From positions 227,311 to 275,636 of the forward strand of contig VHZZ01000067.1 in assembly GCA_009801015.1 (NCBI GenBank): DNA of 48,326 nt, written 5' to 3'. A program made the position numbers and the translations under genes. This DNA comes from Silene noctiflora (taxonomy: Eukaryota; Streptophyta; Magnoliopsida; Caryophyllales; Caryophyllaceae). Positions 22,458 through 35,169 of this stretch are shown piece by piece; positions within the stretch are counted from its first letter, which is position 1, and each line of letters begins with the position of its first letter. The notes below the pieces were generated by a model, which was not told the origin of the DNA, ran no database searches, and saw nothing but the letters and a program-made list of their open reading frames with translations.

Positions 22458-23759
22458 TGTAACACCCCCTACCCCAAGGTACCTTATCAAGGACTACCTT
22501 AAGATATGAGGATGCTACCATTTCGGTTACCCGAGGTAGTGTACATTATAGAAACCATAATGAAACATAAACTGAATGACTAACTTATTAAAGGTTATAA
22601 GTCTCCAAAAATATAAATACAAGTCCAAAAACCAAAACTGTGATAAAGTATAAAACGACACACGGAAGCTAAACTACAAAAAGACTTCGCCCTGCCAAAC
22701 CCCGCAGCAACATCAACAACAATATCCATCATCACTTGCTAAGCCAACTCCTCACCATCCCCGAATGGCTCACCACCGTTTTGAAAACATAAACGGGGTC
22801 AGTCAACTATACAACAATACGATATAATAGCAAAACATATACATCCACAATAATTGTAACCAATATCTCCATACTCCATAGTAACCGGTAACTGACACAC
22901 CGATGTGTGTAGCCTTGCCAGATTACCCATTGCAACAGGTAATCCTCACCGCCAGTGGGAGTCGCAGCCGTACCACCTAAACCCCGCTCATCGCAACGAG
23001 CGAACCTAAGTCCATTAATGTGCACAACCCCCTTGCGTCGAGAAACACAAGAGGCGAACAATGGGGGTAAGACCATCTCTCGTAATGTCTCACAATATCC
23101 ATACCAATAAAAGTACCAATACCATAACAACAACATATCTCAATCATAAGGCAATATCAAAGATCGTCACATCATACACCATACTGATCTATAATCAACT
23201 GAGTAAGGAAACCCTATCTGATAAGCAATCCAATCAACACAGCACGAGATCTAGAAAGCTTCTTCTACGAAATCTCCTCCTAGAATACAACTAATCAATC
23301 AATATCATGGAATAAGGCAACCTAGTTCAAAACCCCCAAAATACCCAAACTAGGATTTCATCAATCTAATTCAAAAGCATAAAAGACTAGACCAAATAAC
23401 TTACCCTGACGAATGCAAATGCAATGATGTGGAAATCCCCAAGATATGTGATGAACTCGCCTTGGATTGATAAGAATAAGAGAAAAGCAGTTTACGTTGT
23501 TCAGTTTTGTGGAAAAGTGTTAAAGATGCTTTATGAAATGTTTTTAAGATTATAACATGTTTCCCGTCTTATTTATATCAAACCGCGGAAAACCCGTAAT
23601 GAACTGGACACTCGGTCGAGTACGAGATACTCGACCGAGTAGGACACACTCGCCCGAGTTTACAACGAACAAAACACTGACATACTACTCACAACAGCTA
23701 CTCAGTCGAGTACGCCATACTCGGCCGAGTAGCCTAGGTCATAAATCTGATGTATTACA
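22458..23759. mobile_element. Solo LTR of a retrotransposon, probably Ty3/Gypsy type
   Basis: A 1302-bp sequence begins TGTAACACCCCC and ends GATGTATTACA, i.e. TG...CA with imperfect inverted ends. It is flanked by perfect 5-bp direct repeats AAGGG (22453-22457 and 23760-23764). No primer-binding site, polypurine tract or coding region follows, so it is a solo LTR left by recombination. The Gypsy assignment rests on length and the TGTAACACCCC start and is inference. Near the right end (23611-23730) it carries five CTCGNNCGAG-type motifs. Confidence 0.85.
23610..23730. repeat. Cluster of CTCGNNCGAG near-palindromes in the solo LTR
   Basis: Bases 23610-23622 and 23628-23640 are perfect 13-bp inverted arms (ACTCGGTCGAGTA and its complement) with a 5-nt loop. 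A second, imperfect hairpin lies at 23700-23730, and CTCGCCCGAG is at about 23650. Confidence 0.8.
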
Positions 23760-24180
23760 AAGGGAGAAGAGTTATCGTTAAAGGTAACTAACATTGACAA
23801 TTTCACTAACCGCGGTCTGAGCCTCAGTTAAGGGAGAACCCTACGCAATGACATGTTATCAATTAAACAATTAATTGGCACGATTCAGTACGCCATGCGC
23901 CATGGACTGTTCCTAAGACAAAGTTTGAGGAATAAGACTTTGCCTTTCCTACATCACGACCCATCTAGACATGACACGGTTAGGTACACCCAAAATACAA
24001 AGAAATAAGATCGAAATGGAGATATCGTTGGACACGGCAAGCACAAAACAAGACGACATGTGCATTGCTTGAACCACTCTTTTTATTTCACCAGCATGCC
24101 ACGAAGCCCATCTTCCCATATCTGGCCTGAGCATGTTGGGTCAACAATCGACATAAGGCACAACATGGCAAGAGCAAGAC

Positions 24181-24707
24181 CCCCTTACTACTAAAAGAAT
24201 AAAAGCTCTCTTATTTTTCATTTCAAATGCATATAATTAAATTTGGAAATAAGTCAAACTTTCTTTATTTTAAATTATTATCTTTTCAATAAATATATTC
24301 TTATAATTAAAATCTAATATTTTTATTAAATTCATAATTATGATTTTTGTCATTAAAAAAATTGGTATTAAACTATAAATTATAAGTTGCTAAATTTTTT
24401 AGTAATGCAATAATTATTACTTTAAAGTATAACTTATCACATACTTACAATAGTTTCACGATAAAAAAAAAAATATTAAAATAATTGGAGAAATTTTTTA
24501 AAAAATTATTAAAATGAAATTATGAGTTTTATGGTAAAAAAAATATTTTTATAAAAATACACATTTCGTAATTTTACTTAATTCTCTTTAATTAATTTTC
24601 CATTTCAATTTTTTAAAGTGCAAATTTTAAAAGTATAAATAATACAAAAAAAAAAAAAAAAAAAAATCTACATATAGTGCGTATGTGTTGAGCGAGATCT
24701 ATACTAG
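24181..24707 (+). mobile_element. Degenerate Helitron-like element
   Basis: The left part CCCCCTTACTACTAAAAG followed by AATAAAAG resembles the 5' end of the other Helitrons here, and the right end GATCTATACTAG finishes in CTAG. The 3' hairpin is eroded and CTAG is followed by C, not T. The interior is very AT-rich with a long A tract at about 24647-24666. Confidence 0.4.
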
Positions 24708-25236
24708 CACACTCGCAGTTCCATCAATTGACCTATATCCGCGAGACCGCAACCCAACTACCACTTATCGAATCCCATCCTTGACTCCTTGGGGAGTTCC
24801 AAACTTCCAATACTAAAGTCTAAAAACTGGAAAATAAACGCTTCCCTCGCTAATAGATCACAAATTCTCATTTGTGACGACATTATTTCATAGCAAGCTT
24901 TGTCACCTCTCTCACAAGATACGGAGTATAACTTGCACTTCGATCACAACTCTTATACGAGAATTTCCCAGGCGCTTCGGTAATCAACGGACTCCGCAAT
25001 GGCGACCTAGTTACCGACTTAAAAACTCGTCAATAAGGTCTCGAACTCTAACCTTCATGCTCGCCATTTGTTCTCCATTTTACGTTGTCGTCTGCTAATT
25101 TAATGCGCTAATTAATCATCAATTGTTTGTTTTCGTTTGATTAAAATACGTCTCACAAAAGAATATAAAAGTTAAAACAATTGATCGGAACGAAGAGAGT
25201 AATTTTCCGCTGTTAATTTTCTGAAGGTGATAGGTT
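24708..25236. other. Intergenic DNA with MITE fragments
   Basis: CAAATTCTCATTTGTGACGA at about 24860 is the terminus of the 188-bp Mutator-type MITE family. Bases 25120-25200 (TTGTTTTCGTTTGATTAAAA ... ATTGATCGGAACGAAGAGAG) resemble a degenerate Stowaway element. No gene was recognised. Confidence 0.4.
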
Positions 25237-26673
25237 ATGGCGGGAGAAAGCTTGACGAGAGGAACAGTAAGGTATAACCGAGTTCAATTTTCGTTTGCGG
25301 ATGTGTAAATTGTCTCATGTGGATACTTTGTAATGTTATAATTGATAATTGATTTTTCATCCTTTATGTGTTGAGAGAAGTTGAATTTCGCCTGTTAAGA
25401 CTTAAGATTGTTGAATTCGCTTTTGTATACGATTTTTGACGATATTGTGTTGTTGATTTCAATGCATATTACTATTTTAGTTCGAGTCATTTCCATACGT
25501 ATATTCAAAATTACTCTCACATATCTTGATTCAAGTTATTTCCATACGTTTATTCAAAATTACTCTCACATATCTTGAACAAACCTATGAAAGTGTCTTG
25601 AAACCAGGGAGTACAAAGAGCCGAAAGAGGATTGTCTATAGAAGGGCTGATTTGATGAACTAGAGAAAGAGAATATTAGAAACTGAATATGCATTGTGAT
25701 TTTTATCCCTTGAATCGGCATCAGAATTTTGAGATTTATTTTCTGTAATGCAGTAAGTACACTGATTCTAACATAAGTAGTTAAGTGATCATCCTTATAT
25801 CCTACATTTCCTAATGAATAGCCTACGCATCTAATTTACGACCTGTTAGAACTGATTCTAGAATAGAATAAGGCCTAGGGCACTAAGAGATCACTGTACT
25901 TTGACAAGAAATGCAGTTTTATACATAAAGTGAATGCATAGTATATCTGCAAACTATGCTGGCTTGTCTTTACGAAAAAAGTTGTGGATTGTGGTGAATT
26001 TGGAGGATGCATAGTGCAACTGAATAATATGTAACAATGTGTTATGATGGATAGAGGGTGGAACAGTGGAAGGGTACTCAGTTTTACCGCTAAGGACTGT
26101 TTAAAGAGTAGGTATACTGATATACTTCAGTGCAATGTCAGTCATACTGGCGGGTGAAGTGCTTTGAATCTGTCGTTCTAATTTGGGTACATGGTTTTCG
26201 ATTATGTTATATTGGCATGATGCTTTACTGAGGCTAGTAGATGGTAATGAAAAAAAGAGGTATAGTGGAACATAATGCTGTATTATAGAATATAATGATT
26301 ATGAAGGGTGTTTAGTTTAGACGCAAGAGTAATTGTTTTGTGTTGTAGTTTACATTGTAAACTATGAAGAGCTTGACTAATAGAAGGCGATGTAGTGAAC
26401 TGAATGAGATATCGAAATACAGGAATATAGTGTTGTGCAGTCTCAAATTATTCTCAATCATAGATAAGGTGGAACTAAAAGTCTCCAAGTTTTATTGCCG
26501 GGTGAACGTAGACAATTTCTGAGACTAAACTTTTTCAATCAAGCTTGGGGAGTTGTTGTGGTTTTGCCATTGATATCGATTAATTCCTTTCAACATGTGG
26601 TTAATATCTTACGATAAATTTTACGAACTCTGTAACTCTAAGGGAATTTTGGGGATATGTAATGAAAACAATG

Positions 26674-26955
26674 AATTTTTTGAAGCTGATAAAGCATCCG
26701 TTTTAGGTGGTCACATATTAATATCCGGATACTTTACGATATGCCTGTCCATCACTTGAACTTACATCTCTACTGTCTGTAAGTGGAGTATCAGCCCTTT
26801 ACGTATTTTTTTGAATAATGACTTTTTTAAGCCAAGAAAGTATCCGTTTTAGGTGGTCACATATTACTACCCGGATACCTTATGATATCTCTGTCCATCA
26901 CTCAAACTTACATGTATTTTGTCTGATAAGTGGAGTATCAGTTACATTTAAGTAT
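26674..26955 (+). repeat. Tandem duplication, period about 146 bp, two diverged copies
   Basis: ATCCGTTTTAGGTGGTCACA occurs at 26696 and 26842. Similarity continues through CCGGATAC, CTGTCCATCAC and TAAGTGGAGTATCAG in both copies. Confidence 0.85.
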
Positions 26956-28735
26956 TTCAATTTTGACAAATATTTCAGGCGATTTATCTTCAGATGTTAG
27001 TGGAGTTTTTCTTTCTTCTTCCTTAGGAGAACAATTGATAAGAGACAATCTCTTATGGCTCTTCTACTCTTCTTCATGAAGAGTATAGTGAGAATTGAAA
27101 TTGTGTGACAATTCCTTCCCTACCTTAAAGAAGTCGTTCAACTATGTGTGATTCTGGTTGTTATAGGATATAAGACCGGTGTGTATCCAACTTGATAGCT
27201 GTCATCTTAGTGAGTTTGTTCATCCTTACTGTCTTAGTGGTTGCTTCTCCATGATGTGCTATTCTGAAATGAATTTTCAGTTGAAATTATCTAGCTTAGA
27301 CGATGAGACTTCTTTTTGACAAGCAAAAATTCTAGAACTTGCCTTTTGCAAATCCCCATGGAATAGCTTGCCAAGCCATGCTACTTCAACACTTCACTTA
27401 GCCAGTGTGTCACCTGTTCGACACGGCAGAAGACATGTGCCCGACATGCCAAGATTAGGTGCAACATGGTCATTTAGTTGACATACTCCAACTGAACTTC
27501 AACGGTGTCGAATAAGGGCAAGAAGTGAAATGATAAGGAATAATGATGTAATGAAACACTTTGAAGAAGAATAAAAAACAGAGAGACATGTGATGCAAGG
27601 GCTTTAGGATGTGGTAGAAGCAAAGTGGAGAGTTAAGTTTTCTCTCAGTTTTGGTGCATGGAATATGAAGAGTCTTAATTAGCGAAAGTAGCATTAAACC
27701 TATTGAACCTGGGTTGATGATTATTGATTTTTTCTTCTGAAAACTAGATCACTTGGTTATAATAATATTTTTATATAAGAAAATTAAGGACGTAACAATA
27801 TAAATATAATAGTTTGGAAAAATTTTATGGTTTACAAAACAGTTGTGTCTGTGTCTACATAACTGGCCAGGATATTTGTTTGAACGTACTTGTCACTTTA
27901 ATTTTTAAAATGGAGTGCTAGGCACTTGAGCTCGTGCCAGATTCGACACCGTGTTAACGAATAGGAGTAACATAGGACTTGCCAATCCTTGAGATGAAGC
28001 TTGCTGCTGCTAAAAAGCTGGTTTAATATCAAAATTTTCACCTGGGAATGATGTTACTCATAAAATGAAGATATTATCGACTATACAAATTTCTGCGCAA
28101 TATAATCGTAGGTAGAATTGGTGCTTCATGAGGCGTGTATGCCAATTGGTTATTTCATTTATGTCTTATTCTTTAAAATAGGTTTATTCTTGATTTATCA
28201 GGCAAGTTTTTTGACAGTTTTAGGTGCGAATTGTAGTTAAAAGATTTCAACAACATATGACCTATGTTTCTGCTTGTATAGGATTTGAACAGCTTACTGA
28301 GTTGCTTTAAGCACTGTTCTGTCTCTGACTCTATAGTGTTGTCAAGGGTTTAATTTGCCTAAAAAACTACTCCTGTGTAACAGGTACTTCGGACATGCTT
28401 CTGCTGAGATAATTCCCACATCACACGCCTTTGTTCGGTTTGTACCTATAAACTGGTTACTGATCTTCTGCCCCCTGCTTTCCACTCCTTTCAATGATCA
28501 CACCCAAATTCTTATTTATGGTGCTTAATTTTCTTTATATGCCAGATATATCCTTCATACCTACGACCACGAGTATATCAGTGCTGGGTCCTAGTTTATT
28601 GGTCTTGACATAAAGCATGTTGATGAAATTAAGCTTTGCTGTTCTTCCTGGTCATCAGGTATGACTTGTTACCCACTAACCTAAAGAAGTGAGAGAGACT
28701 ATAGAGGGAAATAGACATTATCTATTCCAATGACC

Positions 28736-29071
28736 CTAATAACGAACAAGATCCTTATAAAAAAGAACCCGACGTGATCACAACCTACCAAATACTACTC
28801 CTATGGGAGTGCATGAAGTGCCAAATGCGATTGATTACCTGGTGTAATGATGATACCTTAATGATTAAATTGTTTGCATATGATGTACAAGTTGGATTGG
28901 CCTAATACGAACAAGATCATTTATAAAAAAAGAACCCGACGTGATCACAACCTACCAAATACTACTCCTATGGGAGTGCATGAAGTGCCAAATGCGATTA
29001 CCTGATGTAATGTACGATACCTTACTGTTTAAATTGTTTTCATATGATGTACAAGTTGGATTGGTCTAATA
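28736..29071 (+). repeat. Tandem duplication, period about 165 bp, two close copies
   Basis: ACGAACAAGATC starts at 28742 and 28907. GAACCCGACGTGATCACAAC, GGGAGTGCATGAAGTGCCAA and ATGATGTACAAGTTGGATTG are shared by both. The copies differ by small indels, so the duplication is fairly recent. Confidence 0.9.
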
Positions 29072-31300
29072 TCTTCTCATTCTGTCTAAAAAGGCAAAGG
29101 AATATGTAGTGTTATACTCTTAAGAGTTGGCACACAATTTTGAAAACAGCATCAATCTGTATATTCAGGGATTACAGAAAAACTTACTCTGTTAGTCACT
29201 TAGTCTGATAAAATACTTATATTTTGCTGTTAGTGACGTATAAGAGAAAGTAATTTGTTCACGCGAAGACTGAAAAGTTTAATTGAAATTTGTTGTATCA
29301 TAGGATGTATCATGTGTGTCCCAGTGAACTTAATTAGTTAAATACCGAGTAATTTTGAGAGAATCTATTATACTCTCTCAAGTCTCAAGGAGACCTATGT
29401 CCTTGACGAAATTGGCTTTTGTTGACATGAAAATTCCAAATTGCTATAGTGTGTAAGTTGATTATGTCCATCTCTGGAGGATATGGTATCTCCAGCAAAT
29501 CCGTCTCATCTTCTATGATTATAGTAGGTCACCAGGAGACCCTGTCAGGACCCATGACATTAAGCACAACTTTAGGTACAGCTCATGATTGTTGGCATAT
29601 GAACTTCAAACATGAAGGGACTCTTACCTCTTTCTTTTAATTGTTTGGTTCAACTAGTTATACGAATTTTACACATAAACTTTACCTTGAAGAGTCATTA
29701 AAGGGTACAGTTTGAAAGACGGCGCCTTTGGTTCAACAAGTAATGGAGAGTAAAAATTTGTAGAATAGTGTGTCAATTTTTACATAATTAGAATTTGTGA
29801 GATTTAGTTCTGGTTATGATAGAATAAAGCACAATTGACTAATTAATGTGAGTGCAAATTTTTTATTGAGAAGTAGCGGTCATTTGATCAAATTCTCCAC
29901 AAAATTTTCATTATAGATCATCTGGAAAGAACCCATCTTGGCCGTTAACATGTTGCTAACACGTGGGTAAGACTGCTTATATTCGACCCTTCGTACCCGT
30001 TTTTGCGGGAGCCTTTTTGGCGTTAGGGATTTAAGATAATGTTGGTTGTATTCAATAAGTACTCATTACCAGTTGACTAGACGATGCAGTTCATAGTGGT
30101 GGAGCAGTTATCTAGTTATCTCATTGGTCTGTCTTCTTTGCGTCTTAGTTTTGGAGATTAATTCTTTTTGGTAAAAATAAAAAAAGAATCTATAATTGTT
30201 TCCTGTTCTTGTTATGACTAGATCAGGAACTTACTTGTTCAATGGTGACCAGATACTCTTCCCAATTCCCATAAGTTGGCCTTTACCTAACTTTTATGTT
30301 GCTTTAAGTCAAACCCTATTTTCAACTTTAGGAACCAGAAATCCAGTCTCTTTAGTGTTGGTTGTAGAGGCCTTTTCAAGATTTAAATTAGGTGTTTTGG
30401 AGTATTTTAGATGCTGTGGTTGTCATCGTCCTGAAACGTAGAGTTAAATATCGTTATGAATCAGGCACGACCTACTTGTTTGGCTTAATTGGTGCTGATT
30501 CAGTTGTTGCGTATGGTTTTCTGCATAAGCTTTGAATCCCTGGCTGTTTCAGATCCTTCTGCAAACAAGGATCGATATTTCTTTAACTCTATAACTAACT
30601 GCAAACTTGAGGTAGGTTAACAGATGGGATCGCGAGAAGGTCAAGCAGCAATACATGGTATGTAATGTGTTCTGGTTTTCTGATTTCTGAGACTATTGAA
30701 TCATACCCGTCTTACGACAGCAGTGAGCTAAGGTAGAGCAGCCACAAAGTAATCTTATGACAGTCAAGTACCTGTGTTTGACGCTTGATATATAAAGCAT
30801 GAACTTGATCATGAATTTGACTACCTTGTTGTGACCTGTGAGCATGGAGTGCTTTCACCCATACAGTTGATAACTCCTTGTACCTAATTTGTGTAAGCCT
30901 ACGTTAGGTATTGAAACCTCTTTTCAGGTATAGGATAGGATATAGTAGTATAATTTTTGTAGGGGAGTTTCGGGATAGACCTTCTCTTCCGATCTTTTCC
31001 TCTCACAGAAGCATAAACAATTATTATTAGGGCGCTAGCAGGTGGTATTGAGTTTTGATATCACTCTTTCACGCCTCTATGACCTTATGCCCTTGTGTAT
31101 GGAACATCGTTTAATAGACCTTACATATTGTATGTGAGAACATTTTATTTTTCATTTTTTTTAAATCCTTTACTAGGGACGATGTACATTCTAATAGGAT
31201 TTAAGACTCTATGTAGGCATGCAACCCCTTTACCTTGCAGTTGGTCTTTCTGGTCTTTCTTGAAACGAGTATATCCGTCTTAAGATTAAAATAAGTTAAA

Positions 31301-32049
31301 TAGCACTCCACTTGGTTAGATGGGACAAATCTTTTGATATTTTCTACTCCCTATACATTATGCATTATGCATTTGTCGCATTTATCTTATTTGACTCGTT
31401 TTATATCGATCGTAAACAAAAATTAGTATTCACCTTGTTATGGGGAGAATTAGGGAGTTTATAAGACAATAGAGTAATGTGGATGTATTAGGGTAGTAAA
31501 TTATGAAAAGCTCTAAAAACATTTTTTTTTTTTTTTTTTTATTTCTTTCGCAATTAATGTAGCGGTTGTTTAGACACCAATGTTTGACCTTACCCTAAAA
31601 ATAAAAATAAAAATGAAAATAAAATTATATGGAAATAATTAATCAAGGAAACTTCATTGCAAAAGAGATGGTGTAGCAATCAGTAGCATTGTCTGTTCTA
31701 GTTGAACATGCAGACATGTTACTCTCTATAAGCCCATAACTGTTGATGGCGACTATTGTTTTTTATTCTTCATGTTATGTGTATTTTTATATAAAAAAAT
31801 GTCTACATATTATAGGCTCCAATGTGATTATAGATTTATGCTAAAAACTAAGGCTGGGAAATGCTGCAATAGTAAGGTTTGTGCTACATAGAAACCGCTT
31901 TGAAGTAGCTAGTATTTACTCAAAGTTGCGGGGTTGTCACCTCTCGTTCTACCATTGATTATATAACTTAGTAGTTAATAATACTCTTTCTCATCCAAGT
32001 CAAAGGTAACACTTGCTTTTGGGTGGTCTTTGAGACGAGAAAAAAGAAC
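31301..32049. other. AT-rich intergenic DNA, nothing recognised
   Basis: Contains a 19-base T tract at about 31522-31540 that could be the tail of an old retroposon, but no body was identified. Confidence 0.3.
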
Positions 32050-33214
32050 ATACATCGGATGTATTACTTCTGATTTTACTTGTTTTTGAGCATATGTGTA
32101 TATTTTCTGAGCTTATTATCTCAAATTTTATTTATTTTTGAGCATATGTATATTTTTTCTGAGCATATTAAAGTTTATAAGTTAGATTTTAATTTTTTTC
32201 AATCAAAACTCAAATTTAACTAAGTTTGTAGGTATTGTTTTTGAGTTTTATTGTATTTTTTTTATCTTAATGTTTGAGTGAATGAACTCAAAATTTTTAT
32301 AGTAAAACTCATCATTTTTACAACAAAACTCAAAAACTTTACTCATTCATGTACATGATTTACTCATTCATGTACATAATTTACTATTTTACCCCTCCCA
32401 TTACCAAACCTAGTTTTTTTAACCAGTTTCTCCCTTTCAATTCTCCCTCCGCCACCCTAACCAGGCAACCACCACCACTGCCATCAACCACCTCTCCTGC
32501 CGCCACAACCTGTCCACCCCTCTCCCACCCCTTCCCGCCATAACAATTTCCCAAGCCTAACACCGTTGTCTACCTCTCTAATAGCATTGTCACGGTCAAT
32601 TTCTATATAATGAAATGGACGAGCATGACACTAACGAGATGAGTGCCAAGCACTAATCATTCTAACAGGTTCCAATTTCAAATAGAACAATTATCAATGT
32701 TATATTTGGCAGTGGGACACTAAAAAATGGCGGACAATACCTACGATTCATACACCATCAGTACTAATATGCAAAGCCGATGTACCCTTATTACTATTCT
32801 CATACAAATGTTTTCCAGATCGAATTTTCAAGTATTACGTATTGATTTTCGGTTTTTCGATCTTCTAGCTGAATCTCCAATCAAATTTCCTAGTGTAGCG
32901 TAATTGTATGAAGTACTCTTAATTTAATTTATATGTTATCAAATTGATTCTCACAGATTGAAAAAGAAATATTAGAAGTACTTAATCAATATGTGAATTA
33001 AAATTTATAGTTGTTGAATTTGCTAAGAATTTGATCAATTTTTTGGATGAAAGGGAGAAGGGAGAACATTCTTCTTCTTTTTTTAAAATAAGGGTAGGTG
33101 ATGGAAAAATTATGAAAAAAAGCCCGTGAAAAAGTAAAACTTGTACATGAAAGAGCAACTAGGTTATTATAATGCTCAAAAACTATAAAATTGGTGGTAA
33201 TATATCGGATGTAT
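32050..33214. mobile_element. Non-autonomous DNA element with about 48-bp terminal inverted repeats
   Basis: The left end ATACATCGGATGTATTAC and the reverse complement of the right end ATACATCCGATATATTAC align for about 48 bp, through GTTTTTGAGCAT, with about ten mismatches. The 1165-bp interior has an unusually C-rich patch (32416-32540) and no transposase. No target duplication was convincing, so the superfamily is unassigned. Small tandem repeats (ACTCATTCATGTACAT twice near 32340-32375) lie inside. Confidence 0.55.
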
Positions 33215-33884
33215 AATCCACTTACTGCTTTGAGACGGTACTTTGACCGTATTTTTCATCTATACGTTACTGTTTTTTTACAAAAAATAAAATTTTATGA
33301 AAGATTGTTTCATAACTAATTTATATATATATAAGTTTCGTCTTTTGTAAATTTTCTTTGAACGACGGTCAAAGTTTTCGAAGTTTGACTCTAAAAAAGT
33401 GAATGTTACATTTGATTTGGATGAGAGGGAGTATATACAAAGTATTATTCGGTGCTAACAAAGCTTTATAATATTGGAAGTATAAATGACTTCAGATTTT
33501 TCCTTTTTGTAGAAATCATATTCTAGTGTGCAAATGTTAGCTAAATTAACTAGTTGGTAGTCACGAGGGAAGATATTTATGACCTAAATTAAACTCGGTC
33601 GACGTTATGTAAGATTATTTTGTTCCAAGGTGTGATTTTGATATTTTAAGCATTATTTGTGTATTTTTGGAGGGTAAGAGGTAGGGATCATTATTTTGTT
33701 CTCTTTTGTCACAGGCTGAGAACACCTCATCTAAAGCACAAATAAGGACGAATGATATTCATCGTATTGTGAGAGTAGGTGAAATGTCAAATTTACCCTC
33801 AAAAACATATTAGTAATTCTAATCAATTTTTTTTTTTTCAGTTTAATTAATTCTAATCGATGTAACTAGGCTTTTAATTATTAA
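33215..33884. other. AT-rich intergenic DNA, nothing recognised
   Basis: No coding, RNA or transposon signature beyond short T tracts. A GAGAGGGAGTATA near 33423 may be a MITE end remnant. Confidence 0.3.
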
Positions 33885-34227
33885 CTAGTGTAATACCCGT
33901 GCAAATACACGGTATTTTAGATACAAATATTAGAGAATTTGACAATTAATTAAACTAATGTCCTTTACTTTCGTTTTGAAAAGAGTAGAAAATTTGCATA
34001 TATAATTCCAAGAACATATTTTATTAGCCTTATTTATGTAAAGGGTAAATAATAATTAATGTTATAAAATTAATTAAAAGATAAATATAGTTTAATAATA
34101 AATATAGATAGTGAACACTAATTAATTAGGAAATAAATATTGTCCATAGAATATCACTTAGGTGAAAAATTTAAGCGGGAGAATTTGGAGATGTGTTAAT
34201 CTTTTATTACTTTTATTATATAGGGGA
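33885..34227 (-). mobile_element. Short non-autonomous Helitron (copy B)
   Basis: A 343-bp minus-strand copy of the element at 19785-20129. On the minus strand it starts TCCCCTATATAATAAAAG after A and ends CTAG before T, with the hairpin CCGTGTATTTGCACGG-like near the end. Both borders agree with Helitron insertion between A and T. Confidence 0.75.
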
Positions 34228-34777
34228 TTAACAGATGTTAACTAAGATAGTTGTTAAAATCATGAAAAATGCTGCTCATAATTTGAATTTAAATTCCGTC
34301 CTCATCAAAATTACTTTTATCGATTATTACAAACAAAGTAGAGAAACATGCCTGTTAAGGTGAGAATAGTAAGATCCCTCTGGAATCTGATAGGCCATTT
34401 TAGAGGATGCATGTATTATGTAGGATTACATAGATTGGCATTGGAAGGTCAGAAATGAACTAATTCTTTTGTCATTATCTTTAGCAATTACTTGACCAGT
34501 CATTATTTTATTGAATAATAATCTACTTCATGGTCGCATGTACCTGATGAAGTGTGCTTAGTGCTTACATGCAATGCAACAACAATTTCTAAATAAATAT
34601 CCAAAATCAAATTATTAAAAATTCTTGCAACTTGTTTTATTTTATTTCTTTACTTTTGCTTTTGTCTCTATAGATTGGTACAAAATAATTTATTTTGCTA
34701 GTTTTATATTATTATTTTTTTATTTGGTTTATAGCTAATACAGGGTGGTACAGCTAGTTTCAGATTCTTGCCTAATG
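34228..34777. other. AT-rich intergenic DNA, nothing recognised
   Basis: No gene or element boundary could be supported here. Confidence 0.3.
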
Positions 34778-34905
34778 ATTTTTTTTTTTTTTTTTTTGAG
34801 TGTGGGTAAGGGAGTCGTAAGGGCGATTATGCTGACGGGGTTTAAACTCATATTACTGCTCATATTTTACCAACTAAGCTAGTTGACATCTATATACCGA
34901 AAGAA
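34778..34905 (-). mobile_element. tRNA-derived SINE
   Basis: On the minus strand the element has a polymerase III A box TAGCTTAGTTGG (34881-34870, exact match to the consensus TRGCNNAGYNGG), a B-box-like GAGTTTAAACCCCG (34849-34836), and a 3' A tract seen as about 20 T on the plus strand at 34778-34797. The size of about 125 bp fits a plant SINE. No target duplication was found. Confidence 0.65.
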
Positions 34906-35169
34906 CTACGAAGTGTTGTTTTGCTAGAACAAAACATATTGGATTGGAATTTTCTCGGATATGTGAATGTTTTCTTATTTCATAAATTCTCTTTCATGGG
35001 TATGGTGGTTTAGAGATCATATCGTGGATAAAGTACTTATCACTTTGTAATGCTACCCGACTTGAACTCGTATATAATATTCGGACCATTAACAAAGCCA
35101 TATGTGGATTTAGACAATTTTTTCGTAAAACTGGTACTTTTAGTATTCACTTTCACACCTCTACTTGGG
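34906..35169. other. Intergenic DNA, nothing recognised
   Basis: No supported feature between the SINE and the LTR-like sequence that follows. Confidence 0.25.

Larger units (their letters stand above)
25237..31300 (+). other. Six-kilobase stretch with no recognised gene; possible spliced locus with mini-exons
   Basis: The region is T-rich on the plus strand and looks like transcribed intronic or non-coding plant DNA. No long open frame has coding character. Three short segments join in one frame with GT-AG borders: 25237-25271 (MAGESLTRGTV + AG), 28384-28437 and 30624-30657. The joined peptide matches no family I know and has no stop codon, so it could be a decayed gene, an RNA gene or chance. 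Two local tandem duplications lie inside (26674-26955 and 28736-29071). Confidence 0.25.

Noticed and set aside
29449..29640. 63-codon open frame in the unrecognised region
   Set aside because: No domain, no context and no codon signature; length is within chance expectation.
30196..30441. 81-codon open frame in the unrecognised region
   Set aside because: Same reasons: no recognisable features and no plausible exon borders tying it to neighbours.
32349..32543. 64-codon Pro/Ser-rich open frame
   Set aside because: It translates the C-rich patch of a transposon-like element and has no stop-independent coding evidence.
34836..34881. A tRNA gene
   Set aside because: A and B boxes are present but no cloverleaf can be folded and a poly(A) tail follows; it fits a SINE.
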